Shown here one piece after another: positions 1 through 7,887 of a DNA stretch of 29,786 nucleotides. Source of the stretch: an uncultured Collinsella sp. (lineage in GTDB: Bacteria > Actinomycetota > Coriobacteriia > Coriobacteriales > Coriobacteriaceae); contig CABUTN010000023.1 of NCBI GenBank assembly GCA_902494565.1, positions 1-29,786 of the forward strand. The letters are read 5' to 3'. Position numbers and translations under genes: made by a program. Within the stretch, counting starts at the first letter, position 1; each line of letters opens with the position of its first letter. The notes beneath the pieces are model-generated. The model searched no databases, had not been told where the DNA came from, and was given only the letters and a program-made list of their open reading frames with translations.

Positions 1-3
1 ACC

Positions 4-110
4 GGACACACATTCTGTCCGAGCGGTTAAAAGCGGCCACGGAATTTAAACGGCTGAAAAAGGGGCATCGACCTGCGCCGATGCCCCCAACATGGACACA
101 CATTTTGTCC
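4..110. repeat. Two copies of a 17-nt imperfect palindrome
   Basis: Near-identical 17-mers lie at 4-20 (GGACACACATTCTGTCC) and 94-110 (GGACACACATTTTGTCC). They differ at one base, and each can fold through GGACA/TGTCC ends. The second copy continues into TATAA, giving TTTTGTCCTATAA, which resembles the tandem TTTGTCCTATA units at 12578-12611. This is probably a small extragenic repeat or a shared protein-binding motif. Its function is unknown. Confidence 0.55.
57..87 (-). terminator. Rho-independent terminator (minus strand)
   Basis: A 9-bp stem (62-70 with 79-87, GGGGCATCG/CGATGCCCC) has an 8-nt loop. Read on the minus strand it is followed by a run of five T (the complement of 57-61). It probably ends transcription coming from the HAD gene at 322-1149, although the long hairpin at 181-310 lies between. 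Confidence 0.65.
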
Positions 111-180
111 TATAAGCCTAAAAATCAGCCAAAGTATCTAGGCGCCAAGACGCCATCTAGGCGGCAAGCAAGTCACCGCA

Positions 181-310
181 GGACCTGGCCGGGCGAGGCG
201 GGTAAGTTTTTCGTAGATTCCGCACGAGCCGGAAAGCACTTAATGTGCTTTCCGAGCGAGCCCAGGACCTGACCGAACGAAAAACTTACCCGCCTCGCCC
301 GGCCAGGTCC
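181..310. repeat. Long nested inverted repeat (33-bp perfect arms)
   Basis: The arms 181-213 and 278-310 are exact reverse complements over 33 bp. The 64-bp interior carries its own 9-bp hairpin (231-239 with 245-253, loop 240-244). That hairpin is flanked by similar sequences, ACGAGCC before and GCGAGCC after, and CAGGACCTG occurs both at the left arm and again inside. The element lies just 3' of the HAD gene. It could be a miniature or REP-like hairpin element, a strong transcript end, or an invertible segment. The short interior argues against an invertible promoter. Confidence 0.75.
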
Positions 311-321
311 GACGAGTAACG

Positions 322-1149
322 TTAACGAGCCGCCAGGATGGCGTCGATGAGCGTCAGTACGCCCCCGTCGTTGTTGCTCGGAATGCGCCACTTGGCATGC
401 GCGTTCATGTGCTCCTCGGCATTGTCCACGATAAAGCTGTGACCGACGCGCTCCAACATGGGGATGTCGTTGTACGTATCGCCTACGGCGGCAGCATCGG
501 CAATATCGATGCCCAGGTGCTCGCACAGGTGCGCGACGCCGGCGCCCTTGTCGACGCCCAGGTTCATAAAGTCGATCCACTCGCGCCCGGCGTTGGTGAC
601 GTAGAGCTTGTCCGAGAACTCGGGGCTATAGGTCTCGCGGAAAGCGGGCTCGGCGTCGTAGCCGGGGAAGAAGACCGAAATCTTGTTGGACTCGAAATCA
701 ATGCCCTCAAAGCTGTCTACGTAGTTGATTGTGTTGTAGTAGACGCTGATCTCGTCGTGGTATTGATGGTCGCGGGCAAGCACGTAGAACTCGTCGAAGC
801 AGCACAGGACGGGGACAGCGCGAGGATCCTCCGAGGCACGGTTCAAGACCTGCTGATACAGCTCCACGTCAATATTGCTTTTATAGATATAGCTGCCGCG
901 ATAGATCACGCAAGCTCCGTTGTCGGGACAAAAGGCGAGGCGGTTCTTGATGCCCTCGAACATCTCCTCGAGCTTGGGGGCGGGACGTCCGCTGGCGGGG
1001 CAGAATACGATGCCGGCGTCGGCGAGCTTGTCCAGGCGCTCATCAAGACCCTGGGGCAGCACACGCTCGTCGGTCAGCAGCGTCTTGTCCATATCGACGG
1101 CGAGAATCTTAATGTTGCCGATGTTGGCGTCCGATTCGTAAGTTTGCAT
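322..1149 (-). CDS. Cof-type HAD-IIB phosphatase
   Basis: This 275-aa protein is a cytoplasmic haloacid-dehalogenase superfamily phosphatase of the Cof/YbiV type. Motif I is DMDKT at residues 19-23, with Asp19 the predicted nucleophile and Asp21 the acid/base. The C-terminal motif GDTYNDIPML supplies the Mg2+-binding aspartates. A cap domain lies between them, as in class IIB, which usually hydrolyses sugar phosphates or phosphorylated cofactors; the substrate cannot be read from sequence. The length is normal for the family. The ATG at 1149 is preceded by GAAAGG about 9 nt upstream. The gene is divergent from argG and ends just before the large inverted repeat at 181-310. Confidence 0.9.
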   Translation of the reverse strand: MQTYESDANIGNIKILAVDMDKTLLTDERVLPQGLDERLDKLADAGIVFCPASGRPAPKLEEMFEGIKNRLAFCPDNGACVIYRGSYIYKSNIDVELYQQVLNRASEDPRAVPVLCCFDEFYVLARDHQYHDEISVYYNTINYVDSFEGIDFESNKISVFFPGYDAEPAFRETYSPEFSDKLYVTNAGREWIDFMNLGVDKGAGVAHLCEHLGIDIADAAAVGDTYNDIPMLERVGHSFIVDNAEEHMNAHAKWRIPSNNDGGVLTLIDAILAAR

Positions 1150-1292
1150 AAAAGCGAGCCTTTCGTTTCGAGATTGTTTCAGACGTTATAACCATCAACT
1201 CGTAGTCGAGCGTATTTTCGCAGGAACGGAGCGTGTTTGCACCACGCTTCACAAAGTAATGAAAAAACTTTTCAGAAATTTGAATTTGTCGC

Positions 1293-1320
1293 TTGTGCTG
1301 CGGGCACTTTAGCGTAATAT
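1293..1320 (+). promoter_or_regulatory. Candidate promoter of the argG leader
   Basis: TTGTGC (1293-1298) and TAATAT (1315-1320) are separated by 16 nt, a plausible sigma-70 pair. Transcription would start near 1327, about 100 nt before the leader ORF and 375 nt before argG. The -35 match is modest. Confidence 0.45.
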
Positions 1321-1423
1321 AGCGACCATCGAAAACGGAGACGGAAAAACAACCGCTTACCGAGTAAAAGGTACCGTTTACGATATTTGAATTGCGCCCG
1401 GCGATACGTGAAAGGAGAGGCAG

Positions 1424-1498
1424 ATGCAGTTCGTAAAGATCATCACCACTGCAGACAATGCCATCCGACGCCAGCGCGCAATTTCCCGACGACGATAA
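1424..1498 (+). CDS. Arginine-rich leader peptide, putative argG attenuator
   Basis: This 24-codon ORF (MQFVKIITTADNAI then RRQRAISRRR) has a strong Shine-Dalgarno, AAGGAGAGG at 1412-1420, 3 nt before the ATG. Six of 24 residues are arginine, and three CGA codons are the last sense codons. Those codons (1487-1495) overlap the 5' arm of a hairpin, 1491-1496 with 1501-1506. Further downstream, 1506-1511 can pair with 1534-1539, and 1529-1534 with 1545-1550. Neighbouring pairings share a base, so they compete. Stalling at Arg codons when charged Arg-tRNA is scarce would change which hairpin forms ahead of argG. The sequence shows the ORF and pairings; the attenuation role is inference. Confidence 0.6.
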   Translation: MQFVKIITTADNAIRRQRAISRRR

Positions 1499-1550
1499 CA
1501 ATCGTCTCTGTCCGCATGGGGCGAATTGCCTCAACAGAGTCATTTTGAGG
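1491..1550 (+). promoter_or_regulatory. Alternative hairpins of the argG leader
   Basis: Three 6-bp pairings are seen: A, 1491-1496/1501-1506 (GACGAT/ATCGTC); B, 1506-1511/1534-1539 (CTCTGT/ACAGAG); C, 1529-1534/1545-1550 (CCTCAA/TTGAGG). A and B share base 1506, and B and C share base 1534, so forming B excludes A and C. Pairing C is followed by T-rich sequence (TCGTTGGGTTTT). The layout resembles a 1:2, 2:3, 3:4 attenuator, though each stem is short. Confidence 0.4.
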
Positions 1551-1703
1551 TCGTTGGGTTTTAGCACGACATTGCTGCATGTTTCTAGGGCATGTATGTG
1601 CTGATTTTTGCTATTTAACCTGATATTGCACGGTATATGACCTTGAAATGACTTGCAACTGACCGATGTTCTAACTAGCTACCAAGGGCGAAAGGAAACA
1701 GCC

Positions 1704-2930
1704 ATGAGCAAGGAAAAAGTCGTTCTCGCATATTCCGGTGGTCTTGATACATCCGTATGTGTCAAATGGCTCCAGGACGAGAAGAATCTCGATGTCGTTT
1801 GCGTCTGCGGCAACGTGGGCCAGGAAGAGACCGGACTGGATGCCAAGAAGCAGAAGGCGCTCGACCTGGGCGTTCTCGATTGCCAGGTGCTCGACCTGCG
1901 CGACGAGTTCTCCGATGAGTTCCTGACCAAAGCCATCGCAGCAAACTCCATGTACGAGAACAAGTACCCGCTGCTCTCCGCCCTGTCTCGCCCGCTGCTT
2001 GCCAAGAAGCTTGTTGAGGTCGCCCACGAGTTTGGCGCGACCTACGTCGCCCACGGCTGCACTGGCAAGGGTAACGACCAGGTCCGTTTTGAGGCCGCCG
2101 TCAAGGCCCTCGACCCCGAGCTCAAGGTTATCGCCCCGGTTCGCGAGTGGGACCTGAAGTGCCGTCCCGACGAGGTCGCCTATGCCCACGCCCACAACGT
2201 GCCGGTTCCCGAGGGTGCCAACGACAACCCCTACTCCATCGACGACAACCTGTGGGGTCGTGCCATTGAGTGCGGCCACCTGGAGGATCCCTGGAACGAG
2301 CCGCTCGACGACGCCTGGGTTATGACCAAGAACCCCGAGGACACGCCGGACACCCCGACCTACACCGAGATTGAGTTTGAGGCCGGCAAGCCCGTCGCCG
2401 TAGACGGCAAGAAGATGAAGCTCTCCGAGATCGTCATCGCCCTCAACAAGATCTCCGGCGACAATGGCTTTGGCCGTCTCGATCTGGTCGAGGATCGCCT
2501 GGTGGGCCTTAAGAGCCGCGAGTGCTATGAGGTCCCCGGAGCCCTGACGCTCATCACCGCCCACAAGGCGCTCGAGGACATCTGCGTCGAGGGCGACCTG
2601 CTCAAGACCAAGATCAAGCTCGAGCAGGATTGGGCCACCGCCGTGTACAACGGCCAGTGGTACAGCCCGCTCAAAAACGCGCTCGATGCCTTTATGGCCG
2701 ATACCCAGAAGTTCGTGACCGGCACTGTCCGTCTGAAGTTCTTTAAGGGCAACTGCCATGTCGTCGGCCGCAAGAGCCCCTTCAGCCTCTACGACTACGG
2801 TCTGGCTACCTACGACCGCGACACCACGTTTGACGAGAAGGCCAGCGCCGGTTTTATCGAGATCGATACGCTGTCGCTCAAGACGTGGGCAAAGGTCCAG
2901 GGCCCCAGCTCTGCTGCCGCCCAGGCCTAG
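1704..2930 (+). CDS. argG: Argininosuccinate synthase
   Basis: This 408-aa enzyme joins citrulline and aspartate with ATP to make argininosuccinate, the penultimate step of arginine synthesis, in the cytoplasm. The N-terminal PP-loop AYSGGLDTS (residues 9-17) binds ATP, and AHGCTGKGNDQVRFE is the family signature around the citrulline/aspartate site. The length matches the family. The ATG at 1704 is chosen because AAAGG lies 8 nt upstream and the protein then starts MSKEKVVLAYSGG as usual; an in-frame start at 1653 would add 17 atypical residues. argH follows about 500 nt downstream on the same strand. Expression is probably governed by the arginine-rich leader upstream. Confidence 0.97.
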   Translation: MSKEKVVLAYSGGLDTSVCVKWLQDEKNLDVVCVCGNVGQEETGLDAKKQKALDLGVLDCQVLDLRDEFSDEFLTKAIAANSMYENKYPLLSALSRPLLAKKLVEVAHEFGATYVAHGCTGKGNDQVRFEAAVKALDPELKVIAPVREWDLKCRPDEVAYAHAHNVPVPEGANDNPYSIDDNLWGRAIECGHLEDPWNEPLDDAWVMTKNPEDTPDTPTYTEIEFEAGKPVAVDGKKMKLSEIVIALNKISGDNGFGRLDLVEDRLVGLKSRECYEVPGALTLITAHKALEDICVEGDLLKTKIKLEQDWATAVYNGQWYSPLKNALDAFMADTQKFVTGTVRLKFFKGNCHVVGRKSPFSLYDYGLATYDRDTTFDEKASAGFIEIDTLSLKTWAKVQGPSSAAAQA

Positions 2931-3062
2931 CGCCTCCTTCCCTTGGTATCCGCGCGGCCCATCCGCGTGATACATAACGGGCGCACGGGGTCCCTACCTT
3001 TCGTTATGCTTGCTGACACTTCTTAACATCGGTGGCCCCTACGTTCCGCCCGCATATATGAT

Positions 3063-3153
3063 GCCGCGTCTGCGGCTGAGTCCGAGCCCCGCCGGGGTTG
3101 TCCGGCTGGGCTCCTTCTATCAATTTGGCGGCTCTGCGCCTATATATATATAT
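3063..3153 (+). promoter_or_regulatory. Structured leader and TA tract before the 56-codon ORF
   Basis: The sequence upstream of the small ORF at 3168 contains a GCCGC/GCGGC hairpin. It also holds a nested hairpin with GAGCCC/GGGCTC outer and CCGG/CCGG inner pairs within about 3083-3112. A run of alternating TA at 3141-3152 directly abuts the Shine-Dalgarno. These could form a regulatory 5' leader; no known riboswitch was recognised. Alternating TA tracts can vary in length by slippage, so the ribosome-binding region might vary between strains. Confidence 0.35.
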
Positions 3154-3167
3154 GAGGAGTATCCATT

Positions 3168-3338
3168 ATGTTCAATGCTATCGCGCATGCTTTACTTGCC
3201 CTCGCGCCCGAGTTCGATGCTGCAAGGGTCGAGGACGTCCCTATGAGCCTGAAGGCCTGGATCGATGGTTCGCAGGGCAACATCCGGAGGGAGACGTTGG
3301 GCGCCAAGTGCATGGCGCGTCACTTCTTTGCTAATTAG
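3168..3338 (+). CDS. Small hypothetical protein (56 aa)
   Basis: An uninterrupted 56-codon frame (MFNAIAHALLALAPEFDAAR to MARHFFAN) starts at an ATG with AGGAG at 3155-3159, 8 nt upstream. Codon use resembles the surrounding genes. No membrane segment or signal peptide is convincing; the N-terminal half is mildly amphipathic and the C-terminal half basic. I recognise no family. It lies between argG and argH on the same strand, about 120 nt before argH, and could be co-transcribed with them. It may be a real small protein or a decayed gene end. Confidence 0.5.
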   Translation: MFNAIAHALLALAPEFDAARVEDVPMSLKAWIDGSQGNIRRETLGAKCMARHFFAN

Positions 3339-3456
3339 CTACATGGCTCCGCACACGGTGGGGAATGTGTAAAACTAGCGGTTGAAAAATCGCTTTAGCG
3401 ATATGGCGCATTGCTTTGGGCGCTTGTTTTGGTATTTGGAGAAAGGGGACGGTTCC

Positions 3457-4887
3457 ATGGCTCTTTGGGGCGGTCGTTTTGAGGCAGGCGTGGCCGAGGT
3501 CACGCAGGAGTTTGGCGCGTCGTTGCCGGTCGACAAACATCTCTATAAGCAGGACATCGCCGGATCTAAGGCACATGCCAGGATGCTGGCGGCCCAGGGC
3601 ATTATCAGCGCCGAGGACGAGCAAGCGATTGCCGAGGGTCTGACCGGAATCGAACAGGATATCGATGCCGGCAACTTCACCTTCGACATCAACGACGAGG
3701 ACATTCATATGTCCATCGAGAGCGAGCTGACGCGTCGCATCGGTGAGGCTGGCAAGCGCTTGCATACCGGACGTTCGCGCAACGACCAGGTGGCGACCGA
3801 CACACGTCTGGGCGTCAAGGCGCTGGCCAAGGAGCTCATGGGGGCCAATCTTGAGCTGCGCCATGTGCTGGTGGATGCGGCTAAGAAGTACGACAAGGTG
3901 ATTCTACCGGGCTACACGCACATGCAGCACGCTCAGCCCGTGCTGCTGTCGCATCATCTGCTGGCGTATTCCTGGATGTTCGCGCGCGACTTTACACGCC
4001 TGAAGGCAGCCTTTGATGCCGCCGACAACTGCCCGCTGGGTGCTGCCGCGCTTGCCGGCACGAGCTATCCGCTCGATCGTCAGATGACGGCTGCCGAACT
4101 TGGCTTTGCGGGCGTGATTCCCAACTCGCTCGATGCGGTTTCCGACCGTGATTTCCTCCTCGACCTGCATTACGCCGGCTCCGTCATGGCGATGCACCTG
4201 TCGCGTCTTTCCGAGGAGATCGTGCTGTGGTCGAGCTCCGAATTTGGCTTTATCACGCTTTCCGACTCCTACTCCACCGGTTCGTCCATCATGCCGCAGA
4301 AGAAGAACCCCGACTTTGCCGAGCTTATCCGCGGCAAGAGCGGCCGTGTGTATGGCAACCTGGTGCAGCTGCTCGTGACCATGAAGGGCCTGCCGCTTGC
4401 TTATAACAAGGACTTGCAGGAGGACAAGGAGGGCGCGCTCGATACCGCCCATACGCTCATGCAGTGCCTGTCGGTTATGGCCGGCATGATTTCGACTTGG
4501 ACCGTCAACGAGGATGCCATGGCGCGCGAGTGCGGCGTGGGGCACCTTGCCGCCACCGATGTTGCCGATCACCTGGCCAAGCGTGGCCTGCCGTTCCGCG
4601 AGGCACATGCCGTGGTGGGCCATCTGGTCCTGATGTGCGAGAAGCGCGGCTGCAATCTTGAGGACCTGCCGTTTGAGGTGTTCCAGGAGGCAAGCCCGCT
4701 CTTTGAGCGCGACATTACCGAGGCGCTCGACATCCCGTCGATTGTCGCCGCGCGCACGACCGAGGGCGGCACCGCCCCTGCCGCCGTTGCCGTGCAGCTT
4801 GATCGCGCCGAGGCACAGCTCGTGGCTGACGAGGGTGTGTTTGGGTCACTGACTAAGGTCGTCGAGATGGGCCACGGGGTAAAGTAG
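3457..4887 (+). CDS. argH: Argininosuccinate lyase
   Basis: This 476-aa enzyme cleaves argininosuccinate to arginine and fumarate, the last step of arginine synthesis. It belongs to the fumarase/aspartase superfamily and is expected to be a homotetramer. Signature regions are visible: HTGRSRNDQ at 103-111, GYTHMQHAQP at about 152-161, and the flexible catalytic loop GSSIMPQKKNPD at 275-286, with the catalytic serine at 276/277. Length is slightly above the usual 455-465 residues. The ATG at 3457 has AAAGGGG 8 nt upstream and gives the typical MALWGGRF start; a longer in-frame start at 3382 lacks a ribosome site. A strong terminator follows. Confidence 0.97.
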   Translation: MALWGGRFEAGVAEVTQEFGASLPVDKHLYKQDIAGSKAHARMLAAQGIISAEDEQAIAEGLTGIEQDIDAGNFTFDINDEDIHMSIESELTRRIGEAGKRLHTGRSRNDQVATDTRLGVKALAKELMGANLELRHVLVDAAKKYDKVILPGYTHMQHAQPVLLSHHLLAYSWMFARDFTRLKAAFDAADNCPLGAAALAGTSYPLDRQMTAAELGFAGVIPNSLDAVSDRDFLLDLHYAGSVMAMHLSRLSEEIVLWSSSEFGFITLSDSYSTGSSIMPQKKNPDFAELIRGKSGRVYGNLVQLLVTMKGLPLAYNKDLQEDKEGALDTAHTLMQCLSVMAGMISTWTVNEDAMARECGVGHLAATDVADHLAKRGLPFREAHAVVGHLVLMCEKRGCNLEDLPFEVFQEASPLFERDITEALDIPSIVAARTTEGGTAPAAVAVQLDRAEAQLVADEGVFGSLTKVVEMGHGVK

Positions 4888-4938
4888 GGATTTGGCTGAA
4901 GCCGTTTTGGCCATTTATTGATAAATCGTTTTCACTTT

Positions 4939-4973
4939 ACGGGCGCCTGCTGATGTGGGCGCCCGTATTTTGT
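4939..4973 (+). terminator. Terminator after argH
   Basis: A 9-bp GC-rich stem, ACGGGCGCC at 4939-4947 with GGCGCCCGT at 4958-4966, is followed by ATTTTGTT. It lies about 50 nt past the argH stop. Confidence 0.85.
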
Positions 4974-5179
4974 TGCTATGGGGGAGGGGCTTGTCGAGAA
5001 CTTCTGTAGGACCTTTGGGCAGGTTGTGAAGGGGTTACGTTCGCGGGCGGCAACCGACCGCCTGCTCTGTTCGATGCGGTTGATGGGCGGTCGGATGGTA
5101 CTCTAATCGGGCTTCGAAACAGAAGTGACACATATGGAGCGCTTTAATAAATTGCAACGTTTCAATAAACAGCTTTTTG
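4974..5179. other. Intergenic region argH-ndk
   Basis: No ORF stands out. A 9-bp inverted repeat (5054-5062 with 5086-5094, CCGACCGCC/GGCGGTCGG) competes with a shorter GGCGG/CCGCC hairpin at 5046-5062. It could be a small structured transcript or nothing. The sequence turns AT-rich from about 5130 towards the ndk promoter. Confidence 0.3.
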
Positions 5180-5208
5180 TTTAACTGCAGCTAAAACTCT
5201 GTTACGAT
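5180..5208 (+). promoter_or_regulatory. Promoter of ndk
   Basis: TACGAT at 5203-5208 is preceded by an extended -10 TG at 5200-5201. TTTAAC at 5180-5185 is a weak -35 at 17 nt spacing. The start would fall near 5215, giving a leader of about 58 nt before ndk. Confidence 0.55.
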
Positions 5209-5272
5209 GCAGTCCAGGCGGGTGCCGGAATGGGACTTGGGCACGCGCGAACCTACTTGAAAGGCTACTTTT

Positions 5273-5677
5273 ATGGCTATCGAGAAGACCTTCATCATGA
5301 TTAAGCCCGACGCCGTGCGCGACCGCAAGATCGGCGAGATCGTTGCTCGCATTGAGCGCAGCGGCCTTGTCATCGAGCGCATGGAGATGACCACGCTCGA
5401 GCGCGCTACCGTCGAGGAGCACTACGCTCATCTGGCCGACAAGCCCTTCTTTGGCGGTCTCTGCGACTTTATGACGAGCGGTCCGGTCGTCAAGATGGTC
5501 GTTTCCGGTCTCTCCGCTGTTGCTAAGATGCGCACCCTCATGGGCGCTACCAACCCGCTTGAGGCTGCTCCTGGTACCATCCGCGGCGACTTTGCCGTCG
5601 ATGTCAACGCCAACGTGATCCACGGCTCCGACTGCCTGGAGAACGCCGAGATTGAGATCAAGCGCTTCTTTGGCTAA
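5273..5677 (+). CDS. ndk: Nucleoside diphosphate kinase
   Basis: This 134-aa NDP kinase transfers the gamma phosphate of ATP to nucleoside diphosphates and balances cytoplasmic NTP/dNTP pools. The active-site segment NVIHGSD carries the phospho-histidine His117. The N-terminal TFIMIKPDAV and GTIRGDF also match the family. The length is typical of actinobacterial Ndk, with an intact start and end. AAAGG lies about 10 nt before the ATG. It is a single-gene unit with its own promoter and terminator, convergent with rpiB. Confidence 0.97.
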   Translation: MAIEKTFIMIKPDAVRDRKIGEIVARIERSGLVIERMEMTTLERATVEEHYAHLADKPFFGGLCDFMTSGPVVKMVVSGLSAVAKMRTLMGATNPLEAAPGTIRGDFAVDVNANVIHGSDCLENAEIEIKRFFG

Positions 5678-5716
5678 ACCAGCTTTGACTCCTTAAAGCT
5701 GTTAGCGTGTGGCTTT

Positions 5717-5752
5717 GGCGCCGCGGAACTCCATCCGCGGCGCCCTTTTATT
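5717..5752 (+). terminator. Terminator after ndk
   Basis: A 10-bp stem, GGCGCCGCGG at 5717-5726 with CCGCGGCGCC at 5735-5744, has an 8-nt loop and is followed by CTTTTATT. Confidence 0.9.
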
Positions 5753-5763
5753 CCAGAATCTAT

Positions 5764-5804
5764 GCAGGGGCCCGCTCGGACATGTGTTCCGAGCGGGCCC
5801 CTGC
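5764..5804. terminator. Long hairpin between convergent ndk and rpiB
   Basis: A perfect 16-bp stem (5764-5779 with 5789-5804) has a 9-nt loop, just beyond the rpiB stop. No T-run follows on either strand, so it is either an atypical terminator for rpiB or an extragenic hairpin repeat. Confidence 0.55.
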
Positions 5805-5828
5805 TGTTAGCTTGTGGCACTGAATAGT

Positions 5829-6296
5829 TTAGGCTTCGTCGACGATCTTAAGGGCGCGCGTGTGATCGATCTCGTTGAGGAGGTTAACGCGACGCTCGTG
5901 ACGACCACCCTCAAACTCGGCGTCGAGCCACTCGTCGACGATCATCTTGGCGAGCTCGGAGCCCACGACGCGGGCGCCAAAAGCGAGCACGTTGGTATTG
6001 TTGTGCATGCGGGAGAGCTTGGCGCTGAAGGGCTCGGAGCACACGACGGCGCGTACGCCCTCGACCTTGTTGGCAGCCAGGCTGATACCGACGCCGGTGC
6101 CACAGATCAGGATGCCTAGATCGACGTCGCCGTTGGCAACGGCCTTGCCCACCTTGTAGCCGGCGATGGGGTAGTCAAAGCTCTCGGAGGTGTCGGTGCC
6201 AAAGTTCACGACCTCGCAGCCGCGCTCCTTCAGGTGCTCGGAGATGATGTTCTTGAGCTCGACGGCGGCATGGTCGTTGCCGATACCAATCTTCAT
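5829..6296 (-). CDS. rpiB: Ribose-5-phosphate isomerase B
   Basis: This 155-aa RpiB/LacAB-family sugar-phosphate isomerase interconverts ribose 5-phosphate and ribulose 5-phosphate in the pentose phosphate pathway. Family residues are visible: NDHA at 7-10 (Asp8, His9 bind phosphate/sugar), Cys65 in CGTGVGIS (catalytic base), RMHNN at 97-100 with His98, and the C-terminal GGRHERRV segment. Catalytic Cys rather than Thr is seen in the classical RpiB group. Length is normal. The ATG at 6296 has GAGAGG about 7 nt upstream. It is a single gene on the minus strand, divergent from the desulfidase gene. Confidence 0.93.
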   Translation of the reverse strand: MKIGIGNDHAAVELKNIISEHLKERGCEVVNFGTDTSESFDYPIAGYKVGKAVANGDVDLGILICGTGVGISLAANKVEGVRAVVCSEPFSAKLSRMHNNTNVLAFGARVVGSELAKMIVDEWLDAEFEGGRHERRVNLLNEIDHTRALKIVDEA

Positions 6297-6567
6297 GAGT
6301 GGTTCCTCTCTGGTCCGTGCGGCGGAATTGCTAAAGGTTTTACCGCGTTCGACTGCATGATAGCGCGACTTTTGTGTAAACGCTCGGGCGTTTTTTGGTC
6401 AAACGCTTTAGCATGCAACAAGACTTACTTCTCATGAATTAATGCCGTCAGTTTGCGCTTGAACGCCGTCCGCCGGAACTTGGGTTGCGGTTTTTGATGC
6501 ATTGTTATCAAATAAAGGAGCTAACCATTCTTGAGAGCCCAGTCCGTTATGTAAGCAGGAGATACCT

Positions 6568-7887
6568 ATGCCTACCGATTCCATTCGCGATGCCGCTTTT
6601 TGCGATGTCTTGAACCGCGAGCTTGTCTGCGCGCTCGGCTGCACCGAGCCCATTGCCGTTGCCTATGCAGCGGCGCTGGCGAGCCAGACGCTTGGCTGCG
6701 AGCCCGAGCATATGGACGTTGCCTGTTCGGGCAATATCATCAAGAACGTCAAGAGCGTGACCGTGCCCAACTCGGGCGGCATGCACGGTATTGAGGCAGC
6801 GGCCGTGCTGGGTGCCGTGGGCGGAGACGCCAAGAGCGCGCTCGAGGTGCTTGAGAGCGTTAACGACGAAGACCGTGCGCGCGTGGCCGAGCTCCTCGCT
6901 GACGCCGGCTACTGCGATGTGTCGCTTGTCGAGGGTGTGCCCAACCTCTACATCAAGGTGACTGCCACGGCCGGGGGCCATACCGCGGTCGTCGAGATTA
7001 CCGACCACCACACTAATGTTACGTGCCATACGCTCGACGGTATTCCGGTATGCGGCAAGTCGGCGGGGGAGTGTGCCGCCTGCGCCGAGCGCGTCGTGGC
7101 CGAGCGTGCGGCAGATAGCGCTGACACGCCCATGTCGATTGAGTCCATCATCGACTTTATCGAGGACGGTGACATTGAGGACGCCCGCGTTGCCGTTGAG
7201 CGTCAGATCGAACTGAACGGTGCGATTAGCGCCGAGGGCCTGGCGCACGCTTGGGGTGCCGAGGTGGGCCGCACACTGCTGGGCGCACGTGCCGATGACG
7301 TCGCCTGCCGTGCCCGTGCCCGTGCAGCCGCCGGGTCCGATGCCCGCATGAACGGCTGCGCGCTGCCGGTCGCCATTGTGTGCGGCTCGGGCAATCAGGG
7401 CATTACTTGCGCGCTGCCTGTTATGGAGTATGCCGAGTACCTGCGCTGCGACCATGAACGCCTGGTTCGCGCCGTGATGCTGTCCGATCTGATCGCCGTG
7501 CATATCAAGAGCTATATTGGTGCGCTCTCGGCGTTTTGTGGCGCTATTTGCGCTGCGTGCGGTGCCGGCGCCGCGATTACCTGGCTGTGCGGTGGCACGC
7601 ACGAGCAGATCGGCGCGACAGTCTCGAACACGCTTGGCAACGTTGGCGGCATCGTGTGCGACGGCGCCAAGGCGAGCTGTGCCGCCAAGATCTCGGCTGC
7701 CGTCGATGCGGCGATTCTGGGCCATGATATGGCCATGCAGGGTCGCGGCTTCCGCGCCGGCGAGGGCCTGATCCAAGATACCGTTGAGCAGACAATCGCC
7801 AGCATGGGCTACGTAGGCCGCGTGGGCATGAAGGACACCGACGTCGAGATCCTCAACATCATGATCGGCAAAACCCAAGTCTGTTAG
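6568..7887 (+). CDS. cyuA: L-cysteine desulfidase / UPF0597 (YhaM/CyuA) family protein
   Basis: This 439-aa protein belongs to the serine-dehydratase alpha-like UPF0597 family that includes CyuA (YhaM) and archaeal L-cysteine desulfidase. Those enzymes use an oxygen-labile [4Fe-4S] cluster to turn cysteine into pyruvate, ammonia and sulfide. The N-terminal signature CALGCTEPIA contains Cys25. The central VPNSGGMHGIEAA and the C-terminal cysteine-rich stretch with CGSGNQGITCALPV are also family hallmarks. The length is full. The ATG at 6568 has AGGAGA 6 nt upstream. It stands alone on the + strand. The cyuA symbol rests on family membership; a serine-specific role is possible. Confidence 0.82.
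   Translation: MPTDSIRDAAFCDVLNRELVCALGCTEPIAVAYAAALASQTLGCEPEHMDVACSGNIIKNVKSVTVPNSGGMHGIEAAAVLGAVGGDAKSALEVLESVNDEDRARVAELLADAGYCDVSLVEGVPNLYIKVTATAGGHTAVVEITDHHTNVTCHTLDGIPVCGKSAGECAACAERVVAERAADSADTPMSIESIIDFIEDGDIEDARVAVERQIELNGAISAEGLAHAWGAEVGRTLLGARADDVACRARARAAAGSDARMNGCALPVAIVCGSGNQGITCALPVMEYAEYLRCDHERLVRAVMLSDLIAVHIKSYIGALSAFCGAICAACGAGAAITWLCGGTHEQIGATVSNTLGNVGGIVCDGAKASCAAKISAAVDAAILGHDMAMQGRGFRAGEGLIQDTVEQTIASMGYVGRVGMKDTDVEILNIMIGKTQVC

Larger units (their letters stand above)
1150..1703. other. 554-nt intergenic region: argG leader
   Basis: This AT-richer stretch separates the divergent HAD gene from argG. It holds a candidate promoter (1293-1320), a short Arg-rich ORF (1424-1498) and a set of partly exclusive hairpins (1491-1550). 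The only longer ORF, 1109-1567 on the minus strand, overlaps the start of the HAD gene and has no recognisable domain, so it is not called. Confidence 0.6.

Noticed and set aside
1109..1567. 152-aa minus-strand ORF
   Set aside because: It overlaps the HAD gene start, has no domain and covers the argG leader; it looks like chance in an AT-richer stretch.
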